NCBI RefSeq assembly: GCF_003385845.1
Contig: NZ_QRDJ01000010.1
Span: 20,190-84,189, forward strand
DNA from: Kushneria indalinina DSM 14324
Lineage (GTDB): Bacteria; Pseudomonadota; Gammaproteobacteria; Pseudomonadales; Halomonadaceae
DNA: 64,000 bases
Reading direction: 5' to 3'
How positions within the stretch are numbered: the first letter of the stretch is position 1; every line of letters starts with the position of its first letter. This document shows, one piece after another, positions 9,086 through 18,465 of the stretch. A model generated the notes under the pieces. It was not told the origin of the DNA, did no database searches, and was given only the letters and a program-made list of their open reading frames with translations. Both the position numbers and the translations under genes were made by a program.

Positions 9086-10057
9086 ATGAGCGAACAGCAT
9101 GCCTCTTCCGCCGGGGAGCCGGGCGCCGGTGAAATGCTGCGCGAGGAACGCGAACGCCAGCGCCTGCATCTGGAAGATGCTGCCGAGCAGCTGAACCTGC
9201 GTCCGTCTCTGGTCGCGGACATGGAGCGTGACAACTTTGAGCAGATCCCGATACCGACGTATCGTCGGGGCTATCTGCGCGCTTACGCTCGCCTGCTGGG
9301 GATTGATGATCGAGCGGTCGTGGCCGCCTATGACCGTGTTCATGGCCGAAGTGATCTTGATGAGCGTCGCGTTGCCCCCATCAGCACCATCAAACCGCCC
9401 TCGCGCATGGGCGCTATCGCCTTTCGGGTGGCAACAGTGGTCGTGGTGGTCTTTCTGGCCGTCATGACACTGCTATGGTGGGAGGGCCGTGAAAGCTCGC
9501 CGGGTTATGGTGATGACAGCGCGATGACCGAGCCGAACACCACCCAGCAGGACAGCGCAGATGATCGCGATCTGCCGCCGGCGCCTGAAACACAACCCGC
9601 AGTTGATAACACATCCGCCGACAGCTCGGGTAACATGGCCGGCAGCGCGCCGGTCAATACCGCGCTCGCCGCTCGAGTCGCCGAAGGCGGCGACGGCATC
9701 GATGTCGAACCCGGCACCCTTCAGGTCGATACCCCTGAAGGGCGCAATGGTGCGACCGGGGGGCTGGTGGACACTGGCGGTGACGAGGCTTCGGAAACCG
9801 ACCCGGCCAGCAGCGGTCGCAGTATGCAGATGAGCTTTGGCAGTGAGTCGTGGGTGGATGTTCGTGATGCCAACGGCACCACCGTATTGCGCGGCCTGCA
9901 GCAGAGTGGCACCACTGCCACGATCGAAGGCGTGCCGCCCTTTCGCCTGACAGTAGGCAATGCCAATCAGGTCACCATTGATTACAGAGGCGAACGCGTA
10001 GACATGTCCCAACACGCCGGCAGCAGCAACGTTGCCCGTTTTACCCTGGGGGAGTGA
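9086..10057 (+). CDS. rodZ: RodZ-like cytoskeletal protein (HTH_25 domain)
   Basis: RodZ links the MreB cytoskeleton to the cell-wall elongation machinery. The 323-residue protein has a cytoplasmic helix-turn-helix domain at about 13-85 (EMLREERERQRLHLEDAAEQL and PTYRRGYLRAYARLLGI). One transmembrane helix at about 109-132 follows, then a Thr/Ser/Asp/Gly-rich periplasmic linker (about 135-235), then a C-terminal beta domain of the DUF4115 type. This is the standard RodZ plan. The linker is rich in acidic residues. It starts 66 bases after pilF and ends six bases before ispG, so it is operon-linked. Confidence 0.9.
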   Translation: MSEQHASSAGEPGAGEMLREERERQRLHLEDAAEQLNLRPSLVADMERDNFEQIPIPTYRRGYLRAYARLLGIDDRAVVAAYDRVHGRSDLDERRVAPISTIKPPSRMGAIAFRVATVVVVVFLAVMTLLWWEGRESSPGYGDDSAMTEPNTTQQDSADDRDLPPAPETQPAVDNTSADSSGNMAGSAPVNTALAARVAEGGDGIDVEPGTLQVDTPEGRNGATGGLVDTGGDEASETDPASSGRSMQMSFGSESWVDVRDANGTTVLRGLQQSGTTATIEGVPPFRLTVGNANQVTIDYRGERVDMSQHAGSSNVARFTLGE

Positions 10058-10063
10058 TTTATC

Positions 10064-11176
10064 ATGATTAGCCAGTCCCCGATCGTACGGCGCAAATCGC
10101 GCCAGATTCACGTCGGTAATGTACCCGTGGGTGGCGATGCCCCCATTTCCGTACAGAGCATGACCAATACCAATACGCTGGATGTCGATGCCACCGTCGA
10201 GCAGATCGAGCGTATTGCCGCCGCCGGTGGCGACATCGTGCGCGTGTCGGTGCCGGACATGGACTGCGCCGAGGCCTTCGGCAAGATCAAGCAGCGCACC
10301 TCGGTGCCGCTGGTGACCGACATCCATTTCGATTACCGCATCGCCCTGCGCGTGGCCGAGCTGGGTGCCGACTGCCTGCGCATCAACCCGGGCAACATCG
10401 GCAGGGAAGACCGCGTGCATGCCGTGGTTCAGTCCGCACGCGACAACGGCATCCCGATTCGCATCGGCGTTAATGCCGGCTCGCTGGAAAAGGATCTGCA
10501 GAAAAAGTACGGCGAGCCCACACCGGCCGCGCTGGTCGAATCGGCCATGCGCCACATCGACTATCTCGACCGCCTGGACTTCCAGGAGTACAAGATTTCG
10601 CTCAAGGCCAGCGATGTCTTCATGGCCGTTGACGCCTATCGACAGATTGCCGGTCAGATCGATCAGCCCCTGCACCTGGGCATCACTGAAGCCGGCGGCC
10701 TTCGCGGCGGCACGGTCAAGTCCTCGATCGGTCTGGGGGCGCTGTTGATGGATGGCATCGGCGATACCCTGCGAATCTCGCTGGCCGCGGACCCGGTCGA
10801 AGAGATCAAGGTCGGTTATGACATCCTCAAGAGCCTGAAGCTGCGCTCGCGGGGCATCAACTTTATCGCCTGCCCGAGCTGTTCGCGCCAGAACTTCGAT
10901 GTCATCGGCACCATGAATCAGCTGGAAGAGCGTCTTGAAGACGTCATGACGCCGCTGAACGTGTCGGTCATCGGCTGTGTGGTCAACGGACCGGGCGAAG
11001 CGAAGGAAACCGATGTCGGCCTGACCGGCGGCAGCCCTGCCAACCTGATCTACATCGATGGCAAACCGGCCCAGAAGCTGCGCAATGACCATCTTGTCGA
11101 CGATCTCGAAAAACTGATTCGGGAACGCGTGGCGCGCAAGGAAGCCGAAGAGCAGGATGTCATCACCCGCGCCTGA
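10064..11176 (+). CDS. ispG: IspG, (E)-4-hydroxy-3-methylbut-2-enyl diphosphate synthase
   Basis: IspG carries out the penultimate step of the MEP isoprenoid pathway with a [4Fe-4S] cluster. The three cluster cysteines are Cys270, Cys273 (CPSC) and Cys305, with the fourth ligand Glu312 in NGPGEA. The N-terminal TIM-barrel motifs ([17 protein letters not shown]) are intact. The 370-residue length is normal for the flavodoxin-using bacterial form. A GGGGGAG site lies 8 bases before the ATG. Confidence 0.97.
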   Translation: MISQSPIVRRKSRQIHVGNVPVGGDAPISVQSMTNTNTLDVDATVEQIERIAAAGGDIVRVSVPDMDCAEAFGKIKQRTSVPLVTDIHFDYRIALRVAELGADCLRINPGNIGREDRVHAVVQSARDNGIPIRIGVNAGSLEKDLQKKYGEPTPAALVESAMRHIDYLDRLDFQEYKISLKASDVFMAVDAYRQIAGQIDQPLHLGITEAGGLRGGTVKSSIGLGALLMDGIGDTLRISLAADPVEEIKVGYDILKSLKLRSRGINFIACPSCSRQNFDVIGTMNQLEERLEDVMTPLNVSVIGCVVNGPGEAKETDVGLTGGSPANLIYIDGKPAQKLRNDHLVDDLEKLIRERVARKEAEEQDVITRA

Positions 11177-11217
11177 GGCCCGGGCGCCCTTTTTTGAAAT
11201 GCAGCGATAAACGATCA

Positions 11218-12534
11218 ATGTCCAGTAAATTACAGGCCATCCGAGGCATGAATGACCTGCTGCCCGAGCGCTCGCCGCTCTGGCAGTATTTCGAGCAGCA
11301 CGTGCGCCAGCTCATGGCACAGTACGGCTATCTGGAAATGCGCACGCCGGTGCTCGAGCAGACGGCGCTGTTCAAGCGCTCCATCGGTGAGGTCACCGAT
11401 ATCGTCGAAAAGGAGATGTATACCTTTGACGATCGCAACGGTGACAGCCTCTCCCTGCGCCCGGAAGGTACGGCCTCCGTGGTGCGCGCCGCGATCGAAA
11501 ACGGGCTGCTGCACAACCAGACCCAGCGGCTCTGGTATGCCGGCCCCATGTTTCGCCATGAGCGCCCCCAGAAGGGTCGCTATCGTCAGTTCCATCAGGT
11601 GGGCGTGGAGGTCTTCGGTCTTGAAGGGCCGGACATCGATACCGAGGTCATCGCCCTTTCTGCCCGCCTCTGGCAGGCGCTGGGCCTGATCGATCATGTG
11701 CAGCTCGAGATCAACTCGCTGGGCTCGCTCGAGGCACGTCATGCCTATCGCGCCACGCTGGTCGACTATTTCAACGCGCATCTGGAGCAGCTCGACGAGG
11801 ATGCCCGCCGACGTCTGGACAGCAATCCGCTGCGCATTCTCGACAGCAAAAATCCCGATATGCAGGCCCTGATAGAGGCTGCACCGAAACTCATCGATCA
11901 CCTTGACGAGGCTTCCGTTGCCCACTTCGAAGGTCTGAAGCAGCGTCTTGATGCGTTGGGTATCGAGTATGTGATCAACACGCGGCTGGTGCGCGGGCTG
12001 GACTACTACAGCCGTACGGTCTTTGAGTGGACCACCACGGCGCTGGGCAGCCAGGGTACCGTCTGTGCCGGCGGACGCTATGATGGTCTGGTCGAGCAGC
12101 TGGGCGGCAAGCCAACGCCGGCCGTCGGCTTTGCCATGGGCGTTGAGCGCCTGATCCTGCTGCTGGAAACCCTGGAACTGGTACCCGAAGCCGCCGAAGA
12201 CATCCTCGACGTCTATCTGACGGGTCAGGGCGAAGGTGTCGACACGCAGCTGCTGGTACTGGGTGAAACCCTGCGCAGTCGCCTGCCCGGGCTTCGTGTC
12301 CAGGTACACTGCGGCGGTGGCAGCTTCAAGAGCCAGCTTAAAAAGGCCGACAGGAGTCGCGCCCGCTTTGCCGTCATGCTGGGTGAAGACGAGCTGGCAG
12401 CCGGCACGGCCGCCCTCAAGGATCTGCGCGGTGAAGAGCCCCAGCAGCAGCTGGATACCGCCTCGCTGGTCGATCGCCTGGCACGCTGGATGGATGAACG
12501 TCCGGCAGACAGTGGCCTTTCAACCCGACTTTAG
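11218..12534 (+). CDS. hisS: Histidyl-tRNA synthetase
   Basis: This class II aminoacyl-tRNA synthetase charges tRNA-His. Visible motifs are motif 2 ([16 protein letters not shown]), the histidine-A motif [11 protein letters not shown] and motif 3 (GFAMGVERL), followed by the C-terminal anticodon-binding domain. The protein is 438 residues. The ATG at 11218 gives the usual [16 protein letters not shown] start. Its ribosome site is weak, so translation may depend on ispG read-through. The ispG-hisS-yfgM-bamB-der order is the conserved gammaproteobacterial cluster. Confidence 0.97.
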   Translation: MSSKLQAIRGMNDLLPERSPLWQYFEQHVRQLMAQYGYLEMRTPVLEQTALFKRSIGEVTDIVEKEMYTFDDRNGDSLSLRPEGTASVVRAAIENGLLHNQTQRLWYAGPMFRHERPQKGRYRQFHQVGVEVFGLEGPDIDTEVIALSARLWQALGLIDHVQLEINSLGSLEARHAYRATLVDYFNAHLEQLDEDARRRLDSNPLRILDSKNPDMQALIEAAPKLIDHLDEASVAHFEGLKQRLDALGIEYVINTRLVRGLDYYSRTVFEWTTTALGSQGTVCAGGRYDGLVEQLGGKPTPAVGFAMGVERLILLLETLELVPEAAEDILDVYLTGQGEGVDTQLLVLGETLRSRLPGLRVQVHCGGGSFKSQLKKADRSRARFAVMLGEDELAAGTAALKDLRGEEPQQQLDTASLVDRLARWMDERPADSGLSTRL

Positions 12535-12593
12535 CATTTTCTCGATTACCGGGCAGGGACCGTCATGAGACCGAACCTACAGGAGTGCCGCAC

Positions 12594-13262
12594 GTGGCGG
12601 ATCAGTTGAATATTCACGAAGAAGACGATCAGCTGGCGGCTGCCAAACGCTTCTGGCACAACTACGCCAAGCCGATTCTGGGCGGGATCATCATCGCGGG
12701 CGCCGGTCTGTTTGCCTGGCACTGGTGGCAGGACCATCAACAGGCGCAGTCCGAGGCTGCCTCGCTCCAGTACCAGCAGCTGATCCAGCTGACCTCCCGG
12801 GACAGCCTTGATGACAGCGGCCGCCAGGCCGCACAGAGCATCATTGATGCCATTCGTGATCAGCACGGCGGCACCCTGTATGCCGATCTGGCCGGCATGA
12901 TCCAGGCCCGTCTGGCCGTGGAGGGCAATGACCTGCAGGCGGCCGAGCAGGCGCTGGACGATGTCCGCCAGAGCAGCGATCGCGACGAGATCCGGGCGCT
13001 GGCCGGCCTGGAACTGGCCCGCGTGCAGCTGGGTCAGGATAACGCCGACGGCGCACTTGAAACGCTAAACGGCCTGCAGCTGCCCGAGGCCATGGCCGCC
13101 CGCGGCGCCGACATTCGGGGTGACATCCAGCTGGCGCTGGGCAATACCGCCGAGGCGCGCAGCGCCTGGCAGGACGCGGTCAACCTGGCTCGTGAGCACG
13201 ATCAGGAGCTCTCCGGGATACAACTCAAACTCGATGATCTGGCGCCTCAGGAGGCCTCATGA
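12594..13262 (+). CDS. yfgM: YfgM family ancillary SecYEG translocon subunit
   Basis: YfgM is a single-pass inner-membrane protein with periplasmic TPR repeats that associates with SecYEG and the chaperone PpiD. The sequence has a short cytoplasmic acidic N-terminus, one membrane helix at about 26-45 (ILGGIIIAGAGLFAWHWW) and an alanine-rich helical-repeat domain. At 222 residues it is slightly longer than the E. coli protein. The GTG at 12594 was chosen because AGGAG stands 8 bases upstream; an in-frame GTG at 12585 overlaps that site. The stop overlaps the bamB start by four bases (ATGA), indicating translational coupling. Confidence 0.88.
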   Translation: MADQLNIHEEDDQLAAAKRFWHNYAKPILGGIIIAGAGLFAWHWWQDHQQAQSEAASLQYQQLIQLTSRDSLDDSGRQAAQSIIDAIRDQHGGTLYADLAGMIQARLAVEGNDLQAAEQALDDVRQSSDRDEIRALAGLELARVQLGQDNADGALETLNGLQLPEAMAARGADIRGDIQLALGNTAEARSAWQDAVNLAREHDQELSGIQLKLDDLAPQEAS

Positions 13263-14476
13263 GCACGCTTGAAAACGGCTCTTCTTCACACACGGGCATC
13301 AAGCGACTCGCGCTGATGGCAAAACCGCTGGGCGCACTGCTGTGTGCGACCTCGCTTGTGGTACTGGCCGGCTGTTCGGGCAATGTCCAGACCGGCACCC
13401 AGCCCCGCGAGCTGACCAGCATCGATCAAAGCGTCAACGTCGAAGGACTCTGGTCGCGGGGCATCGGCTCGCTGACACGCGCCCGCTACCCGATCTCCCC
13501 GGCCATTTCGGGCGATACGATCTATGCCAGTGACGCCGAAGGCAACGTCAAGGCCATTAACCGTGGCAACGGTCAGATCGAGTGGGAAAAGCATCTGGAC
13601 ACACCCATCTCCAGCGGCCTGACCGCGGACAGCGGCCAGCTGTTTGCCGGCACCCGCAACGGTGAGGTCATTGTCTTCAGCGAAGACAACGGTGACATCG
13701 TCTGGCGCTCGCGCGTGTCCAGCGAAGTAATCGCGCCGCCGCAGCTCAACAGCGGCCAGCTCGTGGTGCAGAGCGTGGATGGTACCCTCACCGCACTGGA
13801 TCGCTTTACCGGCGAGCAGCAGTGGCTGTATGCCTCCTCCCAGCCGGCCCTGACCCTGCGTGGCACCGGTGCCCCACGCACCATTGACCCGGTCTCCTTT
13901 GCCGGTTTTGCCAACGGCCGTCTGGCCGCCTTTGACAATCGCAGCGGTCAGCAGCTGTGGGATCTGCGCGTCGCCGTACCGCAGGGGCGTACCGAAGTCG
14001 AGCAGCTGGTGGATCTCGACGGCCAGCCGGTGCTGACCCAGGACGGCCGCCTGTTCGTGACCAGCTACAACGGCCGCGTCATGGCACTCGATGCCCGCAA
14101 CGGTCAGCCGCTGTGGGACCGTGAGCAGTCCAGCTATCACACCCCGGTGCTGATTGGCGACTACCTCTTCACGGTCACGGCCGACAGCCACATCATGGCG
14201 ATCGATGCCAACAACGGCCGCGTCATCTGGAACCAGGACGAACTGGAGGGCCGCTCGCTGAGCGCGCCGGTATTTGTCGATAACAAGCTGGTGGTCGGCG
14301 ACTATCAGGGCTATCTGCACGTCATCGACGCCCAGAGCGGCGAGCAGGAAGGTCGCACCCGTCCGGGCGGTGACGGCATCAGCATCACACCGTTGACCGA
14401 TGGGGAGCATGTCTTCGTGCTGACCAATGACGGTGAGCTGATCGCCTACTCCCTCGAGGAGATGGGCAACCGGTAA
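13259..14476 (+). CDS. bamB: BamB, outer-membrane protein assembly lipoprotein
   Basis: BamB is the beta-propeller lipoprotein of the BAM complex, which inserts beta-barrel proteins into the outer membrane. The signal ends at the lipobox LAGC. PQQ-like propeller repeats follow with the recurring pattern AIDxxNGxxxW (AINRGNGQIEWE, ALDARNGQPLWD, AIDANNGRVIWN). The annotated ATG gives an unusually long N-region. The in-frame ATG at 13316 (MAKPLGALLC) would give a more typical lipoprotein signal, so the start is uncertain, although the four-base overlap with yfgM favours 13259. Confidence 0.92.
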   Translation: MSTLENGSSSHTGIKRLALMAKPLGALLCATSLVVLAGCSGNVQTGTQPRELTSIDQSVNVEGLWSRGIGSLTRARYPISPAISGDTIYASDAEGNVKAINRGNGQIEWEKHLDTPISSGLTADSGQLFAGTRNGEVIVFSEDNGDIVWRSRVSSEVIAPPQLNSGQLVVQSVDGTLTALDRFTGEQQWLYASSQPALTLRGTGAPRTIDPVSFAGFANGRLAAFDNRSGQQLWDLRVAVPQGRTEVEQLVDLDGQPVLTQDGRLFVTSYNGRVMALDARNGQPLWDREQSSYHTPVLIGDYLFTVTADSHIMAIDANNGRVIWNQDELEGRSLSAPVFVDNKLVVGDYQGYLHVIDAQSGEQEGRTRPGGDGISITPLTDGEHVFVLTNDGELIAYSLEEMGNR

Positions 14477-14499
14477 GCGGCTGTAACCACGCCGTCGTT

Positions 14500-14540
14500 A
14501 CGGGCCTTTCGGTATTGAACCGGAAGGCCCGTTCGTTTAT
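14500..14540 (+). terminator. Terminator after bamB
   Basis: An inverted repeat of 14 bases (ACGGGCCTTTCGGT with ACCGGAAGGCCCGT, one G-U pair) has a five-base loop and is followed by TCGTTTA. It probably separates bamB from der. Confidence 0.65.
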
Positions 14541-14681
14541 CGCCCGACCCGGCAGGGCGTACCACACATTTCGAATACCGACGTCTTTCGGGTTAGAATA
14601 CCCATCATCATCAGGACGGACGGTATCAGCGCTGTCCTCTATCAAGCCGACAGCCCGCTCCCTCTATCGTGCAGGACCCTC

Positions 14682-16085
14682 ATGAATCCCGTTATCGCAC
14701 TCGTCGGCCGACCCAATGTCGGCAAATCCACGCTATTCAATCGTCTGACCCGCTCGCGTGATGCCATCGTTGCAGACTTTCCCGGACTGACCCGCGATCG
14801 CCACTACGGCAACGGTCAGGTGGGCGACAAGCCCTATACGGTCATCGATACCGGCGGTATCAGTGGCGATGAGATGGGGATTGATGCGGCCATGGCCGAA
14901 CAGTCGCTGCTGGCCATCGACGAAGCCGACATCGTCTTTTTCATGGTGGATGCGCGCGCCGGCATCATGCCGGCCGATGAAGCCATCGCCAATCACCTGC
15001 GCGTCAATCAGAAAAAGACCTGGCTTGTGGTCAACAAGAGTGACGGCCTGCAGGAAGAGATCGCCACCGCCGATTTCTGGGCGCTGGGACTGGGCGACCC
15101 GCACGCCATTGCCGCCGCTCACGGGCGCAATGTCACTACCCTGATCGAGCATGTTCTTGAGCCCTTCCCCGAGGTCAGTGAAGAGACCCACCCGGATCTG
15201 GTCGCCAACGGCGTTCGCATCGGCGTGGTCGGGCGCCCCAACGTGGGCAAGTCCACGCTGGTCAACCGGCTGCTGGGCGAGGAGCGCGTGGTGGTCTTTG
15301 ATGAGGCCGGCACCACCCGCGATGCCATCGAGATCCCCTTTGAGCGCCGCGGCAAGCCCTATGTCCTGATCGATACCGCCGGGGTGCGCCGCCGCAAGAA
15401 CATAAGCCTTGCGGCAGAGAAGTTTTCGATCATCAAGACGCTGGACGCCATCAAGGAGTGCAACGTTGCCATCGTGGTCCTCGATGCCCGTACCGGGCTG
15501 GTCGAGCAGGACCTGCATCTGCTGGATTACGTGCTGACCACCGGGCGCGCGCTGGTGCTGGCGGTCAACAAGTGGGACGGCCTCGAGCAGGAAGCCCGCG
15601 AGAAGATGCGCTCTGACATCAAAAGGCGCCTCGGGTTTGCCGACTACGCCGACCTGCACTTCATCTCGGCGCTGCACGGCACCGCCGTGGGAGACCTTTA
15701 CCCCTCCATCGAGCGCGCCTTCGCCTCGGCCACGGCACGCTGGTCCACCAACCGATTGACGACGCTGTTGCAGGACGCGGTCAGCGAGCATCAGCCGCCG
15801 CTGGTCAACGGCCGTCGCATCAAGCTGCGCATGGCGCATCAGGGCGGCGCCAATCCGCCCTTGATCGTGGTACACGGCAATCAGACCAATGCCCTGCCCG
15901 ACGCCTACAAGCGCTTTTTGATCAATACCTTTCGCAAGGTGCTCAAGGTCAAGGGCACGCCGATTCGCTTTGAATTCCGCTCAGGCGACAACCCCTACGA
16001 CAAGAACAGCGGCGACACCGACCGCGAAAAGGCCAAGGCCCGCCAGCTCTCGCGTACGAAGGAAGCGCGCAAGAACCGTCGCTGA
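14682..16085 (+). CDS. der: Der, ribosome-assembly double GTPase
   Basis: Der (EngA) is an essential GTPase with two tandem G domains that helps assemble the 50S subunit. GRPNVGKST occurs at about residues 8-16 and again near 184-192. DxxG motifs (DTGG, DTAG) and NKSD/NKWD motifs follow in each domain, and a C-terminal KH-like domain ends in a Lys/Arg-rich tail. At 467 residues it is slightly shorter than in E. coli (490), mainly in the linker between G domains. A short AT-containing region with TTAGAAT upstream may be its promoter. Confidence 0.97.
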   Translation: MNPVIALVGRPNVGKSTLFNRLTRSRDAIVADFPGLTRDRHYGNGQVGDKPYTVIDTGGISGDEMGIDAAMAEQSLLAIDEADIVFFMVDARAGIMPADEAIANHLRVNQKKTWLVVNKSDGLQEEIATADFWALGLGDPHAIAAAHGRNVTTLIEHVLEPFPEVSEETHPDLVANGVRIGVVGRPNVGKSTLVNRLLGEERVVVFDEAGTTRDAIEIPFERRGKPYVLIDTAGVRRRKNISLAAEKFSIIKTLDAIKECNVAIVVLDARTGLVEQDLHLLDYVLTTGRALVLAVNKWDGLEQEAREKMRSDIKRRLGFADYADLHFISALHGTAVGDLYPSIERAFASATARWSTNRLTTLLQDAVSEHQPPLVNGRRIKLRMAHQGGANPPLIVVHGNQTNALPDAYKRFLINTFRKVLKVKGTPIRFEFRSGDNPYDKNSGDTDREKAKARQLSRTKEARKNRR

Positions 16086-16212
16086 CCCGACAGCAATAAA
16101 CGCCGGCCACCCATCAACCCGATTTTGTATGTCTCTCGATCAGGCGCCATACTCCGACATCAAAAGCATGTCATCCAACGTATGAGCAGGTTGAGAACAA
16201 CAGGGAATCGGG

Positions 16213-16920
16213 ATGGACAAGGTTTCACGCCGGGTCCGGCGGATGTGGGTGCTGCCGGTTATGGCGGTTCTGGTCAGCTGTGTGGCGCTACCCCAGGCCA
16301 GCTTCATGCTGGGACGGCTGGCGCTGCAGTCGATGGGCGTGGAAAACGTGCGTATCGGTCGCTGGGCAGTACCGGTGGACGCGCTGACGCTGGAACCCAC
16401 GGCGATGGCCCGGGCCGGGCTTGATATGGCCGGCATGCCGGTCAGCCTCGATCTGCCGCTGTCTCTGACCCCACCGGACGCCGCGCCCGATGTGACACTG
16501 GCAGGCTACGCCTGGCGACTTGTGGTGCCGGGCGCCGAGCCGGTCACTGGCGACGTGAACGAGCCCGTGGCACTGCGCGGCGGCGAGCCGGCTACCCTGC
16601 ATCTGCCGATCGAGCTGTTCCCCGACACGCCTGAACGCGAAGGCCCTGACTACGACCAACAACTGCTGGCACTGGCACAGCGTCTGGCCGGTCGTCAGCA
16701 GCTGCCGGCGGGCAGTACGCTTTCCCTGACACCCCGTCTGGATGGCCAGATGGCGCAGCTGATTCCGGCCCCGACCATTACGCTGGACATCGGCGATGGC
16801 GGCACACAGGACAGCGCCGCCACGCTTCCCACACCGCCGGAACGCGCCACACCTGCAGCCGACACAGCGCCGGCATCACCCGCCCCGACCGCCAGAGACC
16901 GTGACACCCTGCAGCCATGA
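16213..16920 (+). CDS. Membrane-anchored or exported protein of unknown function
   Basis: I do not recognise this 235-residue protein with confidence. It has a basic N-terminus followed by a hydrophobic segment at about 12-34 (VLPVMAVLVSCVALPQASFML) that could be a signal or an anchor. A beta-rich middle (about 45-140) contains alternating hydrophobic strands such as VSLDLPLSLTPP and ATLHLPIELF. These recall the LEA type 2 (WHy) fold that some Gammaproteobacteria place on the periplasmic side. A Pro/Ala/Thr/Asp-rich tail from about 190 looks disordered. The LEA-2 resemblance is an impression by eye and could be wrong. It is downstream of der and ends at a terminator. Confidence 0.7.
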   Translation: MDKVSRRVRRMWVLPVMAVLVSCVALPQASFMLGRLALQSMGVENVRIGRWAVPVDALTLEPTAMARAGLDMAGMPVSLDLPLSLTPPDAAPDVTLAGYAWRLVVPGAEPVTGDVNEPVALRGGEPATLHLPIELFPDTPEREGPDYDQQLLALAQRLAGRQQLPAGSTLSLTPRLDGQMAQLIPAPTITLDIGDGGTQDSAATLPTPPERATPAADTAPASPAPTARDRDTLQP

Positions 16921-16946
16921 AAAAACCGGCGCCAGAGCGCCGGTTT
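16921..16946 (-). terminator. Terminator shared by two convergent unknown genes
   Basis: A perfect 10-base-pair stem (AAACCGGCGC with GCGCCGGTTT) has a CAGA loop. The A-run at its left makes it a good minus-strand terminator for the gene ending at 16987. The plus-strand T-run is only three bases. Confidence 0.75.
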
Positions 16947-16952
16947 CCATGT

Positions 16953-16996
16953 TACCCAGAGATGTTATTCGATCTACCCAAAGATGTTATTCGATC
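16953..16996. repeat. 22-bp tandem duplication at a gene 3' end
   Basis: Bases 16953-16974 and 16975-16996 are two adjacent copies of a 22-base unit containing AAGATGTTATTCGATC, differing at one base. The right-hand copy contains the stop codon and last codons of the minus-strand gene at 16987-17391, so the left-hand copy is a spare copy of that gene's end. Confidence 0.85.
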
Positions 16997-17391
16997 GCGC
17001 TCAGGGTGCCCTCTCCCACCACCTCACCATCGGAAAGCCACTCGATGCGGTTGTCCCCTGTCATGCGGACCTGATAACAGGTGGTCTCGCCGCTGCCGTA
17101 GTCAAGACACATTCGATCATTTTCGATCGTGGATTGACCGGTATAGTCCTCGCCTTCGATGGTGCCATCGACGCGGTAGGCTTCACTGTATTGACTGCCG
17201 TCGGCCATGGCTCCGGTCACACGATGGCCCAGAATGTTGTCGCGAATGGCACTGCCAGAGAGACGTTCGCCCTGCTCGCTGCTCCGGGATTGCTGCTCGC
17301 TGTGGCTGTCGGAGGCGCCGGCCAGCACCGGCCCCGCCGCCATGCCGGTCAGCAGCAACATTCCCATAAACGCTTTTGTCATTGTTCTCAT
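16987..17391 (-). CDS. Small secreted protein of unknown function
   Basis: The 134-residue product has a clear signal peptide (MRTMTKAFMGMLLLTGMAAG, cleavage near VLAGA). A Ser/Gln/Glu-rich spacer and a compact C-terminal domain follow, with two cysteines (MCLDY and TTCYQV) about ten residues apart that could form a disulfide. The pattern G..DGSQYSEAYRVDGTIEG...C...C recalls small periplasmic domains such as DUF995, but I cannot assign it. The ATG at 17391 was chosen because GGAG lies 9 bases upstream; an in-frame ATG at 17406 has no ribosome site. The extreme 3' end was duplicated in tandem. Confidence 0.75.
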   Translation of the reverse strand: MRTMTKAFMGMLLLTGMAAGPVLAGASDSHSEQQSRSSEQGERLSGSAIRDNILGHRVTGAMADGSQYSEAYRVDGTIEGEDYTGQSTIENDRMCLDYGSGETTCYQVRMTGDNRIEWLSDGEVVGEGTLSAIE

Positions 17392-17477
17392 CGAATCACG
17401 CTCCATTGATCAAAGCATTCAGTGTGGCATCAACGAACGAACATGCTGACTCGGGACACGGCACTTTCAGCCCTGCT

Positions 17478-18350
17478 TTAGTCGACCCCGGCGTCCCCGA
17501 GGGTATTGTCGCGCCCGGTCCAGGCGATGGCGAACTGCCAGGCCGCGCGGCCACTGCGCACGCCCCGTGCCAGCGCAAAACGACGCGCCTCGGCGTCTGC
17601 CGCCTCATCGAACGTGCCCCCCAGATGCGTGACCCAGTGGGCGCAGGTCTCAAGATAGGTATCCTGATCGAAGGGATAGAACGACAGCCACAGCCCGAAC
17701 CGGTCGGAGAGTGAAATCTTCTCCTCGACGGCGTCACCATGGTGAATTTCGCCGCCCACGACCTGCGTATTATTGTTGTCGGCCATGCTCTCCGGCAGCA
17801 GATGGCGCCGGTTGGAGGTGGCATAGAGCAACACATTGTCCGGCGGTCCAGTCAGGGTGCCATCCAGCACGCTCTTGAGTGCCTTGTAGGCGTCATCGCT
17901 GCCTTCAAAAGAGAGATCGTCACAGTAGACGACAAAGCGATAGTCGCTGCCCCTGAGCGCTTGCACCAGGGTGGGCAGCCCCACCAGATCGTGGCGGTCG
18001 ACCTGAATCAGGCGCAGGCCCTCACCGGCCAGATCGTTGATCAGCGCCCGGATCAGCGAGGACTTGCCGGTCCCGCGGGCGCCCCACAGCAGCGCATGGT
18101 TGGCCGGTCGCCCGCGCAGGAAGGTACGGGTGTTCTCGACCAGCGCCGTTTTCTGGCTCTCGATGCCGATCAGCTCACTCACGCTGACGCTATCGCGCGG
18201 TGCCACCGGCGTCAGCCGTCCGCCCAGCGCATGGCGCTGCCAGAGCGCGGCCACATCGCGCGACCAGTCGATGGGGGCCTGCTCGGGCGGTAACAGCGGT
18301 TCCAGCCTGTCCAGCAGGTTCAGAAGGCGTGTGCTCAACTGCTCATTCAT
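17478..18350 (-). CDS. DUF815 family AAA+ ATPase
   Basis: This 290-residue protein is a P-loop ATPase of the DUF815 family, whose role is not established. A Walker A motif GARGTGKS lies at 90-97 and a Walker B motif VVYCDDLSF ends at Asp144-Asp145. The sensor region ATSNRRHLLPE follows, and the C-terminal lid has the HWVTHLGG stretch. It carries no transmembrane segment and is cytoplasmic. It is divergent from the M48 lipoprotein gene to its right. Family assignment rests on the combination of the LLWGARGTGKSSLI motif with this size. Confidence 0.88.
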   Translation of the reverse strand: MNEQLSTRLLNLLDRLEPLLPPEQAPIDWSRDVAALWQRHALGGRLTPVAPRDSVSVSELIGIESQKTALVENTRTFLRGRPANHALLWGARGTGKSSLIRALINDLAGEGLRLIQVDRHDLVGLPTLVQALRGSDYRFVVYCDDLSFEGSDDAYKALKSVLDGTLTGPPDNVLLYATSNRRHLLPESMADNNNTQVVGGEIHHGDAVEEKISLSDRFGLWLSFYPFDQDTYLETCAHWVTHLGGTFDEAADAEARRFALARGVRSGRAAWQFAIAWTGRDNTLGDAGVD

Positions 18351-18465
18351 TCAGGGCTCCGCATCGGGTTATGCTGTCATGTGACAATGATCCCGCTATC
18401 CTGCCGTGCCCTTCTGGCACGCGTCCAGTCGGGTCCATCGACCATTTACAGGAGTGTTGCCGTTC

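Noticed and set aside
9473..11218. 581-residue open frame on the minus strand over rodZ/ispG
   Set aside because: It is the reverse-frame shadow of ispG; long antisense open frames are common in high-GC genes. No family motif or ribosome site was seen.
18406..18465. Extended N-terminus of the M48 protease gene
   Set aside because: A longer in-frame start exists but would hide the lipoprotein signal; the start at 18466 gives a normal LSAC lipobox.
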